A stretch of DNA of 64,000 nt from Rhizobium sp. PDO1-076 (GTDB lineage: Bacteria > Pseudomonadota > Alphaproteobacteria > Rhizobiales > Rhizobiaceae), in the NCBI RefSeq assembly GCF_000247475.1, contig NZ_AHZC01000333.1:1-64000 (forward strand), in the 5' to 3' direction. Each line of letters starts with the position of its first letter. The stretch's first letter is position 1. The notes beneath the pieces were generated by a model. That model saw only the letters and a list, made by a program, of their open reading frames with translations, searched no databases and was not told the DNA's origin. Of the stretch, positions 56,227 through 64,000 are shown piece after piece. The translations under genes and the position numbers were made by a program.

Positions 56227-57114
56227 ATGGCCAAGCAAAATACCGTCTTCAAGGATGCGTATAACCGCACACTGAAACTGATCGAGGAGACTGACTCCCT
56301 GCCGTCCGAACCGGAACTCGGCGGCGCTCTCGGTGTCAGTCGGACAACCGTGCGCGCCGTGCTGACGCGGCTTGGCGAAACAGGCCTGATCGTCTGGGAC
56401 AAGCGGGCGAAAACGGTTTTGCGGCGGCCGAGTAAGAGCGATTATTTTCCGTCGGAGGAAACGGATTCCTTGTCGGAAATCATCGAGCGCAGCTTCATGC
56501 GCCGCATTCTTGCCGGCGGCGCGCAACCTGGCATGCAGATCAACGAGCTGGAACTGGCACGCGAGATCGGCACGGGGACGACGAGCGTTCGCGAGTTCCT
56601 GATCCGCTTCAGCCGCTTCGGGCTGATCGAGAAACGGCCGAACAGCCACTGGGTGCTGAAGGGGTTTACCCGCGAATTTGCGTTGGAGCTGACGGAAGTC
56701 CGCGAGATGTTCGAACTGCGCTCGGCGGCGCGATTTGGCCATCTGGCTGAGGATCATCCTGCCTGGGCCGAGTTGAAAGAGGTCGAGGCCCAGCATCGCG
56801 AACTGCTGGCGGATATCGACAAACGCTATTCCGAATTCTCCGAACTCGACGAGCGTTTCCATCTGCTGGTGCAAAAAGCGTCGAGCAATCGGTTCATCAT
56901 CGATTTCTACGACATCATTTCGATCGTCTTCCATTACCATTACCAGTGGAACAAGACCAATGCGCGAGCCCGCAACGCACGGGCTCTGGAAGAGCATACC
57001 GACTATATCGACGCGCTGTTTTCACGGGATGCAAAGAAGATTGAGGAGGCTTGCCGGCGGCATCTGAAGTCGGCTCGCGAGACGCTGCTGCAATCGATCC
57101 AGGACGCGGAATGA
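56227..57114 (+). CDS. GntR-family regulator with two winged-helix regions and an FCD domain
   Basis: Regulator of 295 residues. A first wHTH lies at about 20-68 (DSLPSEPELGGALGVSRTTV). A second wHTH-like region follows at about 88-150 (GMQINELELAREIGTGTTSV, then FGLIEKRPNSHWVLKG), and then an FCD-type helical domain (about 155-290). Two DNA-binding modules in one GntR protein are uncommon. The start is ATG 56227; the frame opens earlier at 56146, but those residues are Arg/Pro-rich without motifs. It is divergent from the dehydratase operon and probably controls it through the shared TCTTTTATC sites. Confidence 0.85.
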   Translation: MAKQNTVFKDAYNRTLKLIEETDSLPSEPELGGALGVSRTTVRAVLTRLGETGLIVWDKRAKTVLRRPSKSDYFPSEETDSLSEIIERSFMRRILAGGAQPGMQINELELAREIGTGTTSVREFLIRFSRFGLIEKRPNSHWVLKGFTREFALELTEVREMFELRSAARFGHLAEDHPAWAELKEVEAQHRELLADIDKRYSEFSELDERFHLLVQKASSNRFIIDFYDIISIVFHYHYQWNKTNARARNARALEEHTDYIDALFSRDAKKIEEACRRHLKSARETLLQSIQDAE

Positions 57115-57240
57115 GGGGCGAACCGTTGTGCTGCTCGTCGCGGCGGCGCGGAACTTGGCTATTGCCATGCAAACCCGCCTTGTCCTAACTCCTGCGGTCG
57201 GTGCAATCGCCTGTGGTCAGATGCCAAGCGAGTTGCCGCT

Positions 57241-57253
57241 TGTCTTTTATCGA
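57241..57253 (+). promoter_or_regulatory. Candidate operator before the second aldo/keto reductase
   Basis: TGTCTTTTATCGA sits 18-30 bases before the start codon of the reductase gene. Its first 11 bases equal 56005-56015, and TTTTATCGA equals part of the palindrome at 52807-52820. The position next to the RBS would suit repression. Confidence 0.6.
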
Positions 57254-57270
57254 AATGGAGTTCGCTGCTG

Positions 57271-58164
57271 ATGGAACGCGTTGCCCTTAATCCTGATCTG
57301 TCATTGAGCAGGATCGTCTATGGCATGTGGCGGCTTGGCGAGGACCAGGACACCTCGATGGCTCATGTCCAGGCCAAGGTCGAGAGCTGTCTTGCGCAGG
57401 GAATCACGACAATGGATCACGCCGATATCTATGGCGGCTATACCATCGAGGCGATCTTTGGCGCGGCACTGAAGGCTGCGCCGCAGCTGCGTGACCAGAT
57501 CGAGATCGTCACCAAATGCGGTATTGTTGCCCCGGCGGGGCGGCATGCAAGCGCCAGGGTCAAACATTACGATACGACCACTGCCCACATCAACGCTTCG
57601 GTCGAGGCCTCGCTGCGCGACATGGCGACCGACCATATCGACCTTCTGCTGATCCACCGGCCGGACCCGCTGCTCGACCCGGACGAAACCGGTTCGGCGC
57701 TGGATGCCTTGGTGGAATCGGGCAAGGTCAGGGCCGTTGGGGTTTCGAATTTCAGGCCATGGGACTATGCGCTGCTTCAGTCCTCGATGGAATCGACGCT
57801 GGTGACAAACCAGATCGAGATCAGCCTGATGGAGCCGCAGGCGTTTACCAATGGCGATCTAGCCTATCTGCAGGAGCGGATGATCCCCCCGATGGCGTGG
57901 TCGCCACTCGGCGGCGGCTCGCTGTTTGACGGATCGAAGCCGGAGCTGCTCGCACTGTTGAAGCGGATTGCCGGCGAGCAGGGTGTGGATGAACCGGCCG
58001 TCGCGATTGCCTGGCTGCTGCGTCATCCGGCGAAGATCATGCCGGTGATGGGAACTAATTCTCTGGCCCGGATCGCCCGGATCGGCGATGCCATGAAGGT
58101 GGAGCTTGATCGGCAGAGCTGGTTCGAGCTCTACTCGTTGGCTAAGGGGCATGAGGTTCCCTGA
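57271..58164 (+). CDS. Aldo/keto reductase (YdhF-like)
   Basis: AKR of 297 residues: SRIVYGMWRLGED at the start, Asp/Tyr of the active site in MDHADIYGGYTIE, Lys in IVTKCGI, His in LLLIHRPDPL, and VRAVGVSNFRPWD. It resembles the YdhF group of NADPH-dependent reductases. It has its own promoter region with the TGTCTTTTATCGA motif, so it probably belongs to the fucose-locus regulon. A role such as reducing lactaldehyde released from the pathway is possible but unproven. Confidence 0.88.
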   Translation: MERVALNPDLSLSRIVYGMWRLGEDQDTSMAHVQAKVESCLAQGITTMDHADIYGGYTIEAIFGAALKAAPQLRDQIEIVTKCGIVAPAGRHASARVKHYDTTTAHINASVEASLRDMATDHIDLLLIHRPDPLLDPDETGSALDALVESGKVRAVGVSNFRPWDYALLQSSMESTLVTNQIEISLMEPQAFTNGDLAYLQERMIPPMAWSPLGGGSLFDGSKPELLALLKRIAGEQGVDEPAVAIAWLLRHPAKIMPVMGTNSLARIARIGDAMKVELDRQSWFELYSLAKGHEVP

Positions 58165-58205
58165 CGACGGCCGCCACGGAATTTCATTCGCCGGCGGTCT
58201 CCGGA

Positions 58206-59129
58206 TCACGTCGGCGCGCCGCCCTTGGAGCGCATGCGCTTGCGGAACGCGGTCGGTTTTTCGTTGAAGCGATCGCTAAAGGCTTCATAGAAGCGCGAAA
58301 CCGAACCGAAGCCGGATTCGAAGGAGACATCGGTGATCGACAGGTCGGTTGCGATCAGCAGCGACTGGGCCGTATCGAGACGATGGCGGATGATCGCCTG
58401 GTTGATCGTCAGACCGACGGCACGCTTGAAGACGGACATCGCATAATTGGGATGCAGGCCGGCATCGCGGCCGACGTCTTCAGCCGAGATTTCATCCAGC
58501 GCATGCTCGGCAATATAGCGCAGCATGCGTTCGACATTCTCCACCCGTTCGCTGTCGCTATGGCCGAGGCTGGCAATCGCCGAGCCTTCCTCGCGCAGGT
58601 CGCGCCAACCATCGCGCTCGATGCGCAACACGCGGGCGGTCAGTTCGTTGCGGACAATTTCGCTGAGGCCCTCGTCGGCAGAGAGCAACTCCTCGCGCCA
58701 GCGCAGGAAGATGTCTCGGTCATAGGGACGAAGTTCTGTCGCCTCGATCATCGCGCCACGAAATACGGCGTCGCGAAACCGGGTGAGGTTGGCGAGGCCG
58801 AGGAAGAAGGACATCGGCACATAGAGGCATATGAAGCGAGTTCCCTCGGCGCGATCGATCACTTGGTGCGGGATCATGCCCCAGAACAGGCATAGACGGC
58901 CTTTGCCGACGGTCAGTTCGCGGCCGTCGAACCAGTAGGTCATATGGCCGTCCAGGACAAAATTGAGTTCGATCTGGCTGTGCATATGCGGCCCCGCCAT
59001 GCGCTGGACGAAAAGGGCTTCGCCTGCACAAAAGCGATGGTCGCCGAAGATCACCAGCGGATGGCGCGGGTCGTGGTCGGGATGGACCGGGACAGATTCG
59101 TCCTGAACAACGGATTGCAGAGGCATCAT
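58206..59129 (-). CDS. AraC family transcriptional regulator
   Basis: Regulator of 307 residues: an N-terminal cupin-type sugar-sensing domain (PHMHSQIELNFVLDGHMTYW, LFWGMIPHQVI) and a C-terminal double HTH (EDVGRDAGLHPNYAMSVFKR and ITDVSFESGFGSVSRFYEAF). It is divergent from the alpha-galactoside operon, 151 bases between starts, so it is probably the activator of that operon in response to melibiose- or raffinose-type sugars. ATG at 59129 or 59126 are equivalent starts; the RBS is weak. Confidence 0.92.
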   Translation of the reverse strand: MMPLQSVVQDESVPVHPDHDPRHPLVIFGDHRFCAGEALFVQRMAGPHMHSQIELNFVLDGHMTYWFDGRELTVGKGRLCLFWGMIPHQVIDRAEGTRFICLYVPMSFFLGLANLTRFRDAVFRGAMIEATELRPYDRDIFLRWREELLSADEGLSEIVRNELTARVLRIERDGWRDLREEGSAIASLGHSDSERVENVERMLRYIAEHALDEISAEDVGRDAGLHPNYAMSVFKRAVGLTINQAIIRHRLDTAQSLLIATDLSITDVSFESGFGSVSRFYEAFSDRFNEKPTAFRKRMRSKGGAPT

Positions 59130-59280
59130 GCTTAGGATCCCGGAGAAGTTACGCAAAAAGTCGGTAGATTATTACGGCTTTGCGGCTGATGATCAAGGTG
59201 AGCTGACTTGCATGTCCGGTGGGATCCGGATCGCACCAGCTCTGCCATATGCGATGCATACCGGTCATAGGGAGGAAAAC

Positions 59281-60513
59281 ATGACCCTTTTCAAGAGCCT
59301 GAGCGGGCTCGCGCTCTCCGTAGCGCTGTTCTCGACTGCCGCATTTGCCGGCGAAATCACCATCAATTCCGACCATTCCGATCCGGTGCCGAAGAAGGCG
59401 ATGGAAGAGTTGATCGCAGACTTCCAGAAGGCCAATCCGGATGTGACGGTCAAGTGGAACAATTTCGACCACGAAGGCTACAAGTCCGCGATCCGCAACT
59501 TCCTGACGGCCGACGCGCCGGATGTGGTTGCCTGGTATGCCGGCAATCGCATGGAGCCGTTCGTCAAGGCTGGCCTGTTCGAGGACGTCACCGATGTCTG
59601 GACGGCCAATGGCCTCGACGAGCAGCTGAAGTCGTCGGCGCCGTCGATGACGATCGACGGCAAGAAATGGGGCATGCCCTATACCTATTACCAGTGGGGC
59701 ATCTACTACCGTAAGGACATCTTCGCCGAGCAGGGCATCACCCCGCCGAAGACCTGGGCCGAGCTGCTGGCGGCTTCGGAAAAACTGAAAGCTGCCGGCA
59801 TCACGCCGTTCACCATCGGCACCAAGGCCCTGTGGCCGACCGGCGGCTGGTTCGATTATCTGAACCTGCGCGTCAACGGCTACGAGTTCCACATGGAGCT
59901 GACTTCGGGCAAGGTTCCCTACACCGATCCGCGCGTGAAGGCTGTGTTCGAAAAGTGGGGCGAGCTGGTCAAGGCGGACTACTTCATCGCGAACCATGCT
60001 GCCATCGACTGGCAGGATGCCGTGCCGCAGCTGGTGCAGGGCAAGGCTGCCATGTATCTGATGGGCAATTTCGCGGTCGCCACTTTCAAGGAGGGCGGAC
60101 TGAAGGAAGAGCAGATCGGCTTCCTGCAGTTCCCGGAAATCACCCCCGGCATTCCGGTGGCTGAAGAGGCTCCGACCGATACGTTCCACATCCCATCGGG
60201 TGCGAAGAACAAGGAAGACGCCAGGAAATTCCTAGCCTATCTCGCGTCTCCGGCGGCTCAGACCAAGATGAACGCGACGCTCGGCCAGTTGCCGGTGAAC
60301 AATACCGCCGAAAAGCCGAACGATGTGTTCCTCGACGCCGGCTTCACCATGCTGTCGAATGCCCATGCGCTGGCACAGTTCTATGACCGTGACGCCCAGG
60401 CCGAAATGGCCAAGGCCGGCATGGAAGGCTTCCAGGAATTCATGGTCAAGCCCGACAATCTCGACCGCATTCTTGAGCGGCTCGAAAAGGTCCGCGCCCG
60501 CGTCTACAAATAA
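59281..60513 (+). CDS. CUT1 sugar-binding protein (probable alpha-galactoside)
   Basis: Protein of 410 residues with a signal peptide (MTLFKSLSGLALSVALFSTA, cleavage after AFA). The mature family 1 solute-binding fold shows ADFQKANPDVTVKWNNFDHE, APDVVAWYAGNRMEPFVKAG and PTGGWFDYLNLRVNGYEFH. The ATG at 59281 directly follows AGGGAGGAAAAC; the frame opens 51 codons earlier in the promoter region. The probable ligand is an alpha-galactoside, because an alpha-galactosidase gene closes the operon. Confidence 0.92.
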   Translation: MTLFKSLSGLALSVALFSTAAFAGEITINSDHSDPVPKKAMEELIADFQKANPDVTVKWNNFDHEGYKSAIRNFLTADAPDVVAWYAGNRMEPFVKAGLFEDVTDVWTANGLDEQLKSSAPSMTIDGKKWGMPYTYYQWGIYYRKDIFAEQGITPPKTWAELLAASEKLKAAGITPFTIGTKALWPTGGWFDYLNLRVNGYEFHMELTSGKVPYTDPRVKAVFEKWGELVKADYFIANHAAIDWQDAVPQLVQGKAAMYLMGNFAVATFKEGGLKEEQIGFLQFPEITPGIPVAEEAPTDTFHIPSGAKNKEDARKFLAYLASPAAQTKMNATLGQLPVNNTAEKPNDVFLDAGFTMLSNAHALAQFYDRDAQAEMAKAGMEGFQEFMVKPDNLDRILERLEKVRARVYK

Positions 60514-60602
60514 GGACCAAGGTCCTCCCGCGCCGGGTGCCGTCGACCTCGTTGTTTTCGGCATCCGGCTGCTATTCCCTTCCCGTTTCCAAAGGTGCCG
60601 CC

Positions 60603-61511
60603 GTGAGCAACGCCGTCTCCCCCTCATCCAGCTTCTGGAAGAAGAACCAGCAGAAGCTTGCGCCCTGGCTGTTTCTCGCGCCGGGCATGCTGATGTTCGT
60701 GATCTATGTCCTGGTGCCGATCTTCCAGTCCATCTGGATCAGCTTCCACGATTGGGACGGGCTGGGTGAACAGGTCTGGATCGGGTTCGACAACTATGTC
60801 GAACTGCTCGACGACGACACGTTCTATGTCGCCCTGAAGAACAACCTGATCTGGCTGGTGCTCTATCTGCTGTCGATCCCGGCGGGTCTTGCGGCCGCGC
60901 TGTTCCTCAACCAGACGGTCACCGGTATCCGGCTCTACAAGTCACTGTTCTTCTTTCCCTTCGTGATCAGCCAGGTCGTCGTCGGCCTGATGTTCACCTG
61001 GTTCTATGCGCCGGATTTCGGTCTGTTCTCCAAGCTGACGGAATGGCTGACGGGCGAGCAAATCGCCGTGCTCGCCGACGAGCGATTCGTCACCTACGGC
61101 ATCATCGTTGCCGGTCTCTGGCCGCAGACGGCCTATTGCATGATCCTCTATCTGACGGGTCTCAACAACATCAATCCCGAGCAGGTGGAAGCCGCCCGCA
61201 TGGACGGGGCCAAGGGCGTCAAGCTTTTGTGGAACATCATCCTGCCGCAGCTCGGACCGGCAACCTTCATCGCCATGGTGGTGACCGTGATCGGCTCGCT
61301 GCGTTCCTTCGACCTCGTCTCGGTCATGACTGCCGGCGGTCCCTACGGTTCCAGCCAGGTGCTGTCCTATTTCATGTATGAGCAGGCGCTGTCGGAATAC
61401 GGTTTCCGCATGGGCTATGGCGCGGCAATCGCCGTCGTCCTGTTCCTGATCATGATGATCTTCATCTCGCTGTTCATCGTGCGCATGCTGCGCCAGGAAA
61501 GGAACGCCTGA
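60603..61511 (+). CDS. CUT1 sugar ABC transporter permease
   Basis: Channel subunit of 302 residues from GTG 60603; first helix at about 20-42 (LAPWLFLAPGMLMFVIYVL). The EAA-loop motif reads QVEAARMDGAKG. An in-frame start at 60537 lacks an RBS. Its stop overlaps the next start by 1 base (TGATG). Confidence 0.9.
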   Translation: MSNAVSPSSSFWKKNQQKLAPWLFLAPGMLMFVIYVLVPIFQSIWISFHDWDGLGEQVWIGFDNYVELLDDDTFYVALKNNLIWLVLYLLSIPAGLAAALFLNQTVTGIRLYKSLFFFPFVISQVVVGLMFTWFYAPDFGLFSKLTEWLTGEQIAVLADERFVTYGIIVAGLWPQTAYCMILYLTGLNNINPEQVEAARMDGAKGVKLLWNIILPQLGPATFIAMVVTVIGSLRSFDLVSVMTAGGPYGSSQVLSYFMYEQALSEYGFRMGYGAAIAVVLFLIMMIFISLFIVRMLRQERNA

Positions 61512-62362
61512 TGTTCCCGACACCCATCGAAAAAGCCTCGCGCTTCGTCCAGACCGGCTACAAGATCCTGCTGCCGGTGGCGCTCTTTCTCTGGCTGCTG
61601 CCGCTGATCGGGGTGGCGATCACCTCGGTGCGCCCGGCGGGCGACCTGGCGGCCGGCAATTATTTCGGCATTCCGTCGGCCTTTGCCGGGGTCGAGAACT
61701 ATACCGCCGTATTCCGCGATTCACCGATCGGCTGGTACATCCTGAATTCGTTCAAGGTGACGATCCCGACCGTGATCGGCGCGGTGGCGCTGTCGTGCCT
61801 GACCGGCTTTGCGCTGGCGGTCTACAGGTTCAAGAGCAACCTCGTGCTGTTCTTCCTGTTCGTCGCCGGCAATTTCATTCCGTTCCAGATTCTGATGGTC
61901 CCGGTGCGCGATATGACGCTCAGGGCCGGCCTTTACGACACGACGATGGGCCTCGTGCTCTTTCATGTCGCCTTCCAGACCGGTTTCTGCACGCTGTTCA
62001 TGCGCAATTTCATCAAGGGTCTGCCGTTCGCGCTGATCGAATCGGCGCGCGTCGAGGGCGTGTCGGAATGGCGGATCTTCCGTCATATCGTGCTGCCGCT
62101 GATGCGGCCGGCAATCGCGGCGCTTTCGGTTCTGGTCTTCACTTTCGTGTGGAACGACTACTTCTGGGCCACCGTGCTGGTCCAAGGCCAGCATGCGATG
62201 CCGGTGACTGCGGGTCTTTATTCGCTGAACGGACAGTGGGTCGCAGCCTGGCATCTGGTTTCCGCCGGCTCGATTGTCGCGGCGCTGCCACCGGTCGCCA
62301 TGTTCTTCCTGATGCAACGGCATTTCATTGCCGGCCTGACGCTTGGAGCCACCAAGGGATGA
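61511..62362 (+). CDS. CUT1 sugar ABC transporter permease
   Basis: Second channel subunit, 283 residues, with six helices. The EAA-loop motif is ALIESARVEGVSE, and the end reads FIAGLTLGATKG. It is coupled on both sides: TGATG with the first permease and ATGA with the alpha-galactosidase gene. No ATPase gene lies in the visible part of this operon. Confidence 0.92.
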   Translation: MFPTPIEKASRFVQTGYKILLPVALFLWLLPLIGVAITSVRPAGDLAAGNYFGIPSAFAGVENYTAVFRDSPIGWYILNSFKVTIPTVIGAVALSCLTGFALAVYRFKSNLVLFFLFVAGNFIPFQILMVPVRDMTLRAGLYDTTMGLVLFHVAFQTGFCTLFMRNFIKGLPFALIESARVEGVSEWRIFRHIVLPLMRPAIAALSVLVFTFVWNDYFWATVLVQGQHAMPVTAGLYSLNGQWVAAWHLVSAGSIVAALPPVAMFFLMQRHFIAGLTLGATKG

Positions 62363-64000
62363 GTGAAATCGTAACCGTCGATGAAATTGTCACAGTTGAC
62401 TCTGGCCAGCTTGCGCTCAGCCTGCGCCTGCCTGATCTTGGCATGCCGGAAATCCTATCCTTCGGCACGGTCCCGGTCGAGGTCGATCCGCTGTTCGACA
62501 TCGAACGTTCCAGCCGCGTGAACGGTATGGATATCGCCGTGCCGACATCGGTTTTGCTGCCAACCGGCGGCATGGGCTTCTTCGGCTGGCCAGCAATTTC
62601 AGGGCATCGGGCAGGGCGCGATTTCGTCGCGCAGTTCGGCGGCTGGTCGGTCGAGCGCGACGGCAACCGCACCGTTTTGAACGGCGCCGACATGGTGGCA
62701 AAGCTCGGCATCACCATTGCGCTCTCCGCCCATGCGTCCGGCCTGATCTCGATGGCGACGGAACTGACCAATCTGGGCGATGGCGATTACCAGCTCGACC
62801 GCTGCATGGCCGCGACCTTCCTTGCGCCCGCCGGCGATGTGCAGTTGATGAGCTTTACCGGCATCTGGGGCCGCGAGTTCCAGACGCGCCGCGAATTGCT
62901 CGGCAATGGCACCTGGATCCAGGAAAGCCGGCGCGGCCGGACCTCGCATGACCGTTTCCCGATGCTGTTTATCGAGAGCGAAACCCAGGTCTTCGGCGTG
63001 ACGCTCGGCTGGAGCGGCAATCACCAGATGGTCATCGATCGCACCGACGACGGCCAGCGGCTGGTGCATCTGGGTGAATTGTTCGAGCCGGGCGAGATCG
63101 TTTTGCAACCGGGCGAGAGCTACAAGAGCCCGATTGCCTATGCGGGTGCCGACAGCCAGGATTTCCACGCCTTCGTTCGTGACGAGCTGACCCAATGGCC
63201 AGGCGGCAGGATGAGTCCGCGTCCGGTGACGCTGAACACCTGGGAAGGCAATTATTTCGACCACCAGATGGGTTCGCTGAAGGCCCAGGCGACGGCCGCG
63301 GCCGAGCTTGGCATCGAGCGTTTCGTGCTCGACGACGGCTGGTTCGGCAAGCGCGACAATGACACGACCAGTCTCGGCGACTGGGACATCGATGCGCGCA
63401 AGTATCCCGATGGCTTGAAGCCGCTGGTCGATCATGTGACGGGTCTCGGCATGCAGTTCGGCATCTGGTTTGAGCCGGAAATGGTCAACCCGGTGTCCGA
63501 ACTCTACAAGGCGCATCCGGACTGGGCGCTGCAGATCGAGGGGCGTCCGCTGCTTGAATCGCGCACCCAGCTGGTGCTCGACCTGACGCGGCCGGAAGTG
63601 TCGGACTACCTGTTCGGCAAGATCGATGCGGTTCTGGCCCATCATGCCGTATCCTATGTGAAGTGGGACATGAACCGGGACCTCACCCATGCGGGCGGGC
63701 GTGATGGCAAGGCGAAGATCGCCGCGCAGACGCGTGCCGTCTATGCGTTGATGGACCGGGTCCGCACGGCACATCCGAATGTCGAGATCGAAAGCTGTGC
63801 GTCCGGTGGCGGCCGTATCGATTATGGCGCGCTGGCGCGCACCCACCGCGTCTGGACCTCGGATTGCACCGATGCGCTGGAGCGGCTGGAAATCCAGCGC
63901 GGCGCCTCGGTTTTCGTGCCGCCGGAAATCCTCGGAAGCCATATCTCGGCCTCGCCGAACCACCAGACTGGGCGGCGCCATACGCTGTCTTTCCGCGCGC
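62359..64000 (+). CDS. Alpha-galactosidase, GH36 (3' end beyond window)
   Basis: Open frame of 547 complete codons with no stop, running off the right edge; GH36 enzymes are usually about 700 or more residues. An N-terminal beta-sandwich is followed by the catalytic barrel: FVLDDGWFGKRDND, GIWFEPEMVNP, nucleophile aspartate about D437 in YVKWDMNRD, ESCASGGGRID, and the acid/base about D502 in SDCTDALERL. It hydrolyses terminal alpha-galactosyl residues (melibiose, raffinose type). There is no signal peptide, so it is cytosolic and fed by the importer. The ATG at 62359 overlaps the permease stop. Confidence 0.95.
   Translation, partial: MSEIVTVDEIVTVDSGQLALSLRLPDLGMPEILSFGTVPVEVDPLFDIERSSRVNGMDIAVPTSVLLPTGGMGFFGWPAISGHRAGRDFVAQFGGWSVERDGNRTVLNGADMVAKLGITIALSAHASGLISMATELTNLGDGDYQLDRCMAATFLAPAGDVQLMSFTGIWGREFQTRRELLGNGTWIQESRRGRTSHDRFPMLFIESETQVFGVTLGWSGNHQMVIDRTDDGQRLVHLGELFEPGEIVLQPGESYKSPIAYAGADSQDFHAFVRDELTQWPGGRMSPRPVTLNTWEGNYFDHQMGSLKAQATAAAELGIERFVLDDGWFGKRDNDTTSLGDWDIDARKYPDGLKPLVDHVTGLGMQFGIWFEPEMVNPVSELYKAHPDWALQIEGRPLLESRTQLVLDLTRPEVSDYLFGKIDAVLAHHAVSYVKWDMNRDLTHAGGRDGKAKIAAQTRAVYALMDRVRTAHPNVEIESCASGGGRIDYGALARTHRVWTSDCTDALERLEIQRGASVFVPPEILGSHISASPNHQTGRRHTLSFRA

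Noticed and set aside
60513-60526. Hairpin after the third CUT1 binding-protein gene
   Set aside because: AGGACC-AA-GGTCCT has only a 2-base loop and cannot fold well; it was not counted with the three strong post-binding-protein hairpins.

Overview
The window looks like chromosomal DNA from a member of the Rhizobiaceae (Rhizobium/Agrobacterium/Sinorhizobium-like alphaproteobacteria). It is GC-rich. It carries a housekeeping block reading obgE-proB-proA-nadD-rsfS-rlmH-envC-like-ctpA-polysaccharide deacetylase-rppH, the adjacent pair rkpK-lpsL, rplU-rpmA, and many sugar ABC importers. The genus cannot be settled from sequence reading alone. I see no insertion sequence, integrase, phage gene or CRISPR array. 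|| Layout. 1-4.0 kb (minus): a probable iron operon made of a TonB-dependent receptor, an ABC-exporter membrane protein that lacks its ATPase half, a Bfd-like [2Fe-2S] protein and two small unknown proteins, the last running off the window. A perfect 22-bp inverted repeat sits on the receptor's ribosome-binding site and has a TGA-N9-TCA (RirA-type) core. 4.4-14.6 kb (minus): the housekeeping block. 14.6-18 kb: an EEP-family hydrolase, two GNAT acetyltransferases, rpmA and rplU behind a good promoter and terminator, and tRNA-Ser(CGA). 18.4-24.7 kb (plus): GntR regulator, cystathionine-lyase-like PLP enzyme and a complete CUT1 sugar importer. 24.7-27.1 kb (minus): lpsL and rkpK for UDP-glucuronate/UDP-galacturonate. 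27.3-35.3 kb (plus): a full kdpFABCDE potassium system with an additional 27-residue membrane peptide in front. 35.3-45.2 kb: IclR regulator divergent from a GH105 hydrolase, a CUT1 importer and three consecutive Gfo/Idh/MocA oxidoreductases, probably for pectin- or glycan-derived unsaturated uronides. 45.2-47.9 kb: LysR regulator divergent from a glyoxalase-fold dioxygenase and an alpha/beta hydrolase, resembling the quinone-responsive mhqO/mhqD pair. 47.9-58.2 kb: a probable L-fucose (or related 6-deoxy/aldose) locus with Zn-dehydrogenase, CUT2 importer, fucU, aldose dehydrogenase, UxaA-family dehydratase, a GntR protein with two apparent winged helices, and a second aldo/keto reductase. 58.2-64 kb: AraC regulator divergent from an alpha-galactoside importer and a GH36 alpha-galactosidase cut by the right edge. 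|| How it fits together: the accessory part is a string of independently regulated carbon-scavenging operons, each with its own regulator next to a divergent or leading promoter, as expected of a soil or plant-associated rhizobium. The observations I rate highest are the iron operon with its ATPase-less ABC protein and RBS-covering inverted repeat, the TGTCTTTTATC motif shared by the fucose-locus promoters together with the double-wHTH regulator, the PLP lyase coupled to a sugar importer, and the extra peptide at the head of kdp. Several operons have a strong hairpin immediately after the binding-protein gene.
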